In this document: positions 4,971-6,298 of the stretch, piece after piece
Layout: the number at the start of each line of letters is the position of its first letter
Numbering within the stretch: position 1 is the stretch's first letter
Source: an uncultured Candidatus Melainabacteria bacterium
Lineage (GTDB): Bacteria > Cyanobacteriota > Vampirovibrionia > Gastranaerophilales > Gastranaerophilaceae
Assembly: GCA_934773085.1 (NCBI GenBank)
Contig: CAKVMU010000103.1
Coordinates: forward strand, 1 to 6,298
Length of the DNA stretch: 6,298 nt
Direction: 5' to 3'
Notes under the pieces: model-generated
Told to the model about the DNA's origin: nothing
Databases searched by the model: none
The model's input: only the letters and a program-made list of their open reading frames with translations
Translations under genes and position numbers: made by a program

Positions 4971-6298
4971 TTACATCATTCCCATTCCGCCCATGCCGGC
5001 CATTGCTGACATATCCGGAGCCTTTGTTTCTTCCGGAATATCAACTACAGCAGCTTGAGTTGTTAACAACATAGAGCCTACAGACGCTGCGTTTTCCAAT
5101 GCGCTTCTTGTAACCTTTGCCGGATCAACAATACCTGCTGTAAACATATCTGTATATCTGTCAAGTAATGCATCATATCCATATGCACCCTTTTCAGCTC
5201 TTACACAATCTACAACAACATCAGCTTTTGCACCTGCGTTAGAAGCGATTGAACGAAGAGGTACATCAAGAGCAGCTGTCAAAATCTTGTATCCGCTCTT
5301 TTCATCATCTGATTCAAAGTTCAATGTTCCGAGTTTAGATTCCAATTCCTGTTGAACTCTGATAAGTGCAACACCACCACCTGGAACAATACCTTCTTCG
5401 TTAGCAGCTCTTGTTGCGTTCAAAGCATCTTCAATTCTCAATTTTCTTTCTTTAAGTTCAATTTCTGTAGCAGCACCAACTTCAATAACTGCAACACCGC
5501 CTGACAACTTAGCCATACGTTCTTGTAATTTTTCTTTATCGTATTCGCTATCAGAAGCTTCAATTTGTTTCTTAATCAAAGCAACACGTTCTTTAACAGC
5601 TTCCTTAGTTTCTTCGCCAACAACGATTGTTGTTTCATCTTTAGTAACTGTTACACGTTTTGCAACACCCATCATGGCTGTTGTAATGTTTTCAAGCTTA
5701 ATACCAAGTTCTTCAGTGAACATTTGACCGCCTGTAAGAATAGCGATATCTTCAAGCATAGCTTTTCTTCTGTCGCCAAATCCAGGAGCCTTAACCGCTA
5801 CAGCTCTCAAAACTTTTCTCATTGTGTTTACAACCAAGGTTGCAAGAGCTTCGCCCTCAACATCTTCTGCGATAAGTAACAATGAACGACCGTCACGAGC
5901 AACTTGTTCAAGAACAGGTACCAAATCAGCAATCAAGTTGATTTTCTTGTTTACACAAAGTACATAAGCATCTTCAAGAACAGCTTCCATTCTTTCTGGA
6001 TCAGTTACAAAGTAAGGTGAAATGTAACCTTTGTCAAATTGCATACCTTCAACAACCTTCAAGTTTGTACCGAAAGATTTGCTTTCTTCGACAGTAATAA
6101 CACCATCGTGACCAACTTTTTCCATAGCTTCTGCGATAAGTTCACCGATTTCAGAGTTGTTACCAGCAGAAATACCTGCAACTTGTGCGATTTCTTCTTT
6201 TGTATTAACAGGTCTTGATAATTCTTTAACCTTGTTGATAGCAATTTCAACAGCTTTATCAATACCACGTTTCATAGACATTGGATTAGCACCTGCAG
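4971..6298 (-). CDS. groEL: 60 kDa chaperonin GroEL, 5' end cut off by the window
   Basis: GroEL forms the double-ring ATP-driven chamber that folds cytosolic proteins with GroES. About 441 codons are visible. The frame is still open at the window edge as [16 protein letters not shown], the equivalent of E. coli residues 109 onward, so about 110 N-terminal residues lie outside, including the ATP-binding Asp52 and Asp87. Numbering then stays in step with E. coli without gaps: the substrate-binding aromatics in GYISPYF fall at Tyr199, Tyr203 and Phe204, and [12 protein letters not shown] places the ATPase residue at Asp398. [20 protein letters not shown] and EEGIVPGGG are intact. The protein ends in the typical [10 protein letters not shown] tail. 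An internal Met (6281) should not be taken as the start. groES, if linked, would be upstream, outside the window. Confidence 0.98.
   Translation of the reverse strand, partial: AGANPMSMKRGIDKAVEIAINKVKELSRPVNTKEEIAQVAGISAGNNSEIGELIAEAMEKVGHDGVITVEESKSFGTNLKVVEGMQFDKGYISPYFVTDPERMEAVLEDAYVLCVNKKINLIADLVPVLEQVARDGRSLLLIAEDVEGEALATLVVNTMRKVLRAVAVKAPGFGDRRKAMLEDIAILTGGQMFTEELGIKLENITTAMMGVAKRVTVTKDETTIVVGEETKEAVKERVALIKKQIEASDSEYDKEKLQERMAKLSGGVAVIEVGAATEIELKERKLRIEDALNATRAANEEGIVPGGGVALIRVQQELESKLGTLNFESDDEKSGYKILTAALDVPLRSIASNAGAKADVVVDCVRAEKGAYGYDALLDRYTDMFTAGIVDPAKVTRSALENAASVGSMLLTTQAAVVDIPEETKAPDMSAMAGMGGMGMM

Noticed and set aside
6279..6281. ATG at 6281 as the start of groEL
   Set aside because: The frame continues upstream as AGANP, matching E. 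coli residues 109-113, so this Met is internal (Met114).
1..6298. CRISPR array, tRNA, rRNA, insertion sequence or transposase
   Set aside because: No spaced repeat array, cloverleaf, rRNA segment or transposase motif was seen on either strand.

Overview
The window is AT-rich, compact bacterial DNA: cell-wall genes on the minus strand at the left, one large glycosyltransferase-like gene on the plus strand in the middle, and the chaperonin gene groEL on the minus strand at the right, running off the edge. The proteins look bacterial with ordinary codon use. The AT-richness, the groEL type and a divergent starch-synthase-like protein would fit an uncultured gut lineage such as the Gastranaerophilales (non-photosynthetic relatives of cyanobacteria), but this is a weak inference.

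Layout. Positions 1-1134 (minus) hold murD, which lacks its C-terminal end. Positions 1147-2109 (minus) hold mraY, complete, just upstream of murD. The two form a peptidoglycan-precursor operon: MraY makes lipid I at the membrane and MurD adds D-glutamate to the cytoplasmic precursor. A roughly 780-base gap (2110-2890) follows. At 2891-4888 (plus) is a 665-residue protein with the fold pattern of GT5 glycogen/starch synthases but with the expected active-site residues replaced. A perfect hairpin separates it from the converging groEL (4971-6298, minus), which lacks about 110 N-terminal codons.

The 2110-2890 gap is the unusual part. It holds a near-consensus plus-strand promoter followed about 110 bases later by a strong intrinsic terminator, which together predict a small RNA of about 106 nt. 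On the opposite strand, a 34-codon ORF for a very hydrophobic peptide has an almost ideal Shine-Dalgarno site, and its 3' half lies antisense to that RNA. This is the architecture of a type I toxin-antitoxin locus of the convergent txpA/ratA or bsrG/SR4 kind, though the peptide is not one I recognise. Two almost identical 41-base hairpin repeats flank this segment. The right copy carries an additional mirror-symmetric polypyrimidine tract that exactly fits as the third strand of a triple helix. Two short GC-rich hairpins and a probable leaderless promoter with an overlapping inverted repeat complete the region.
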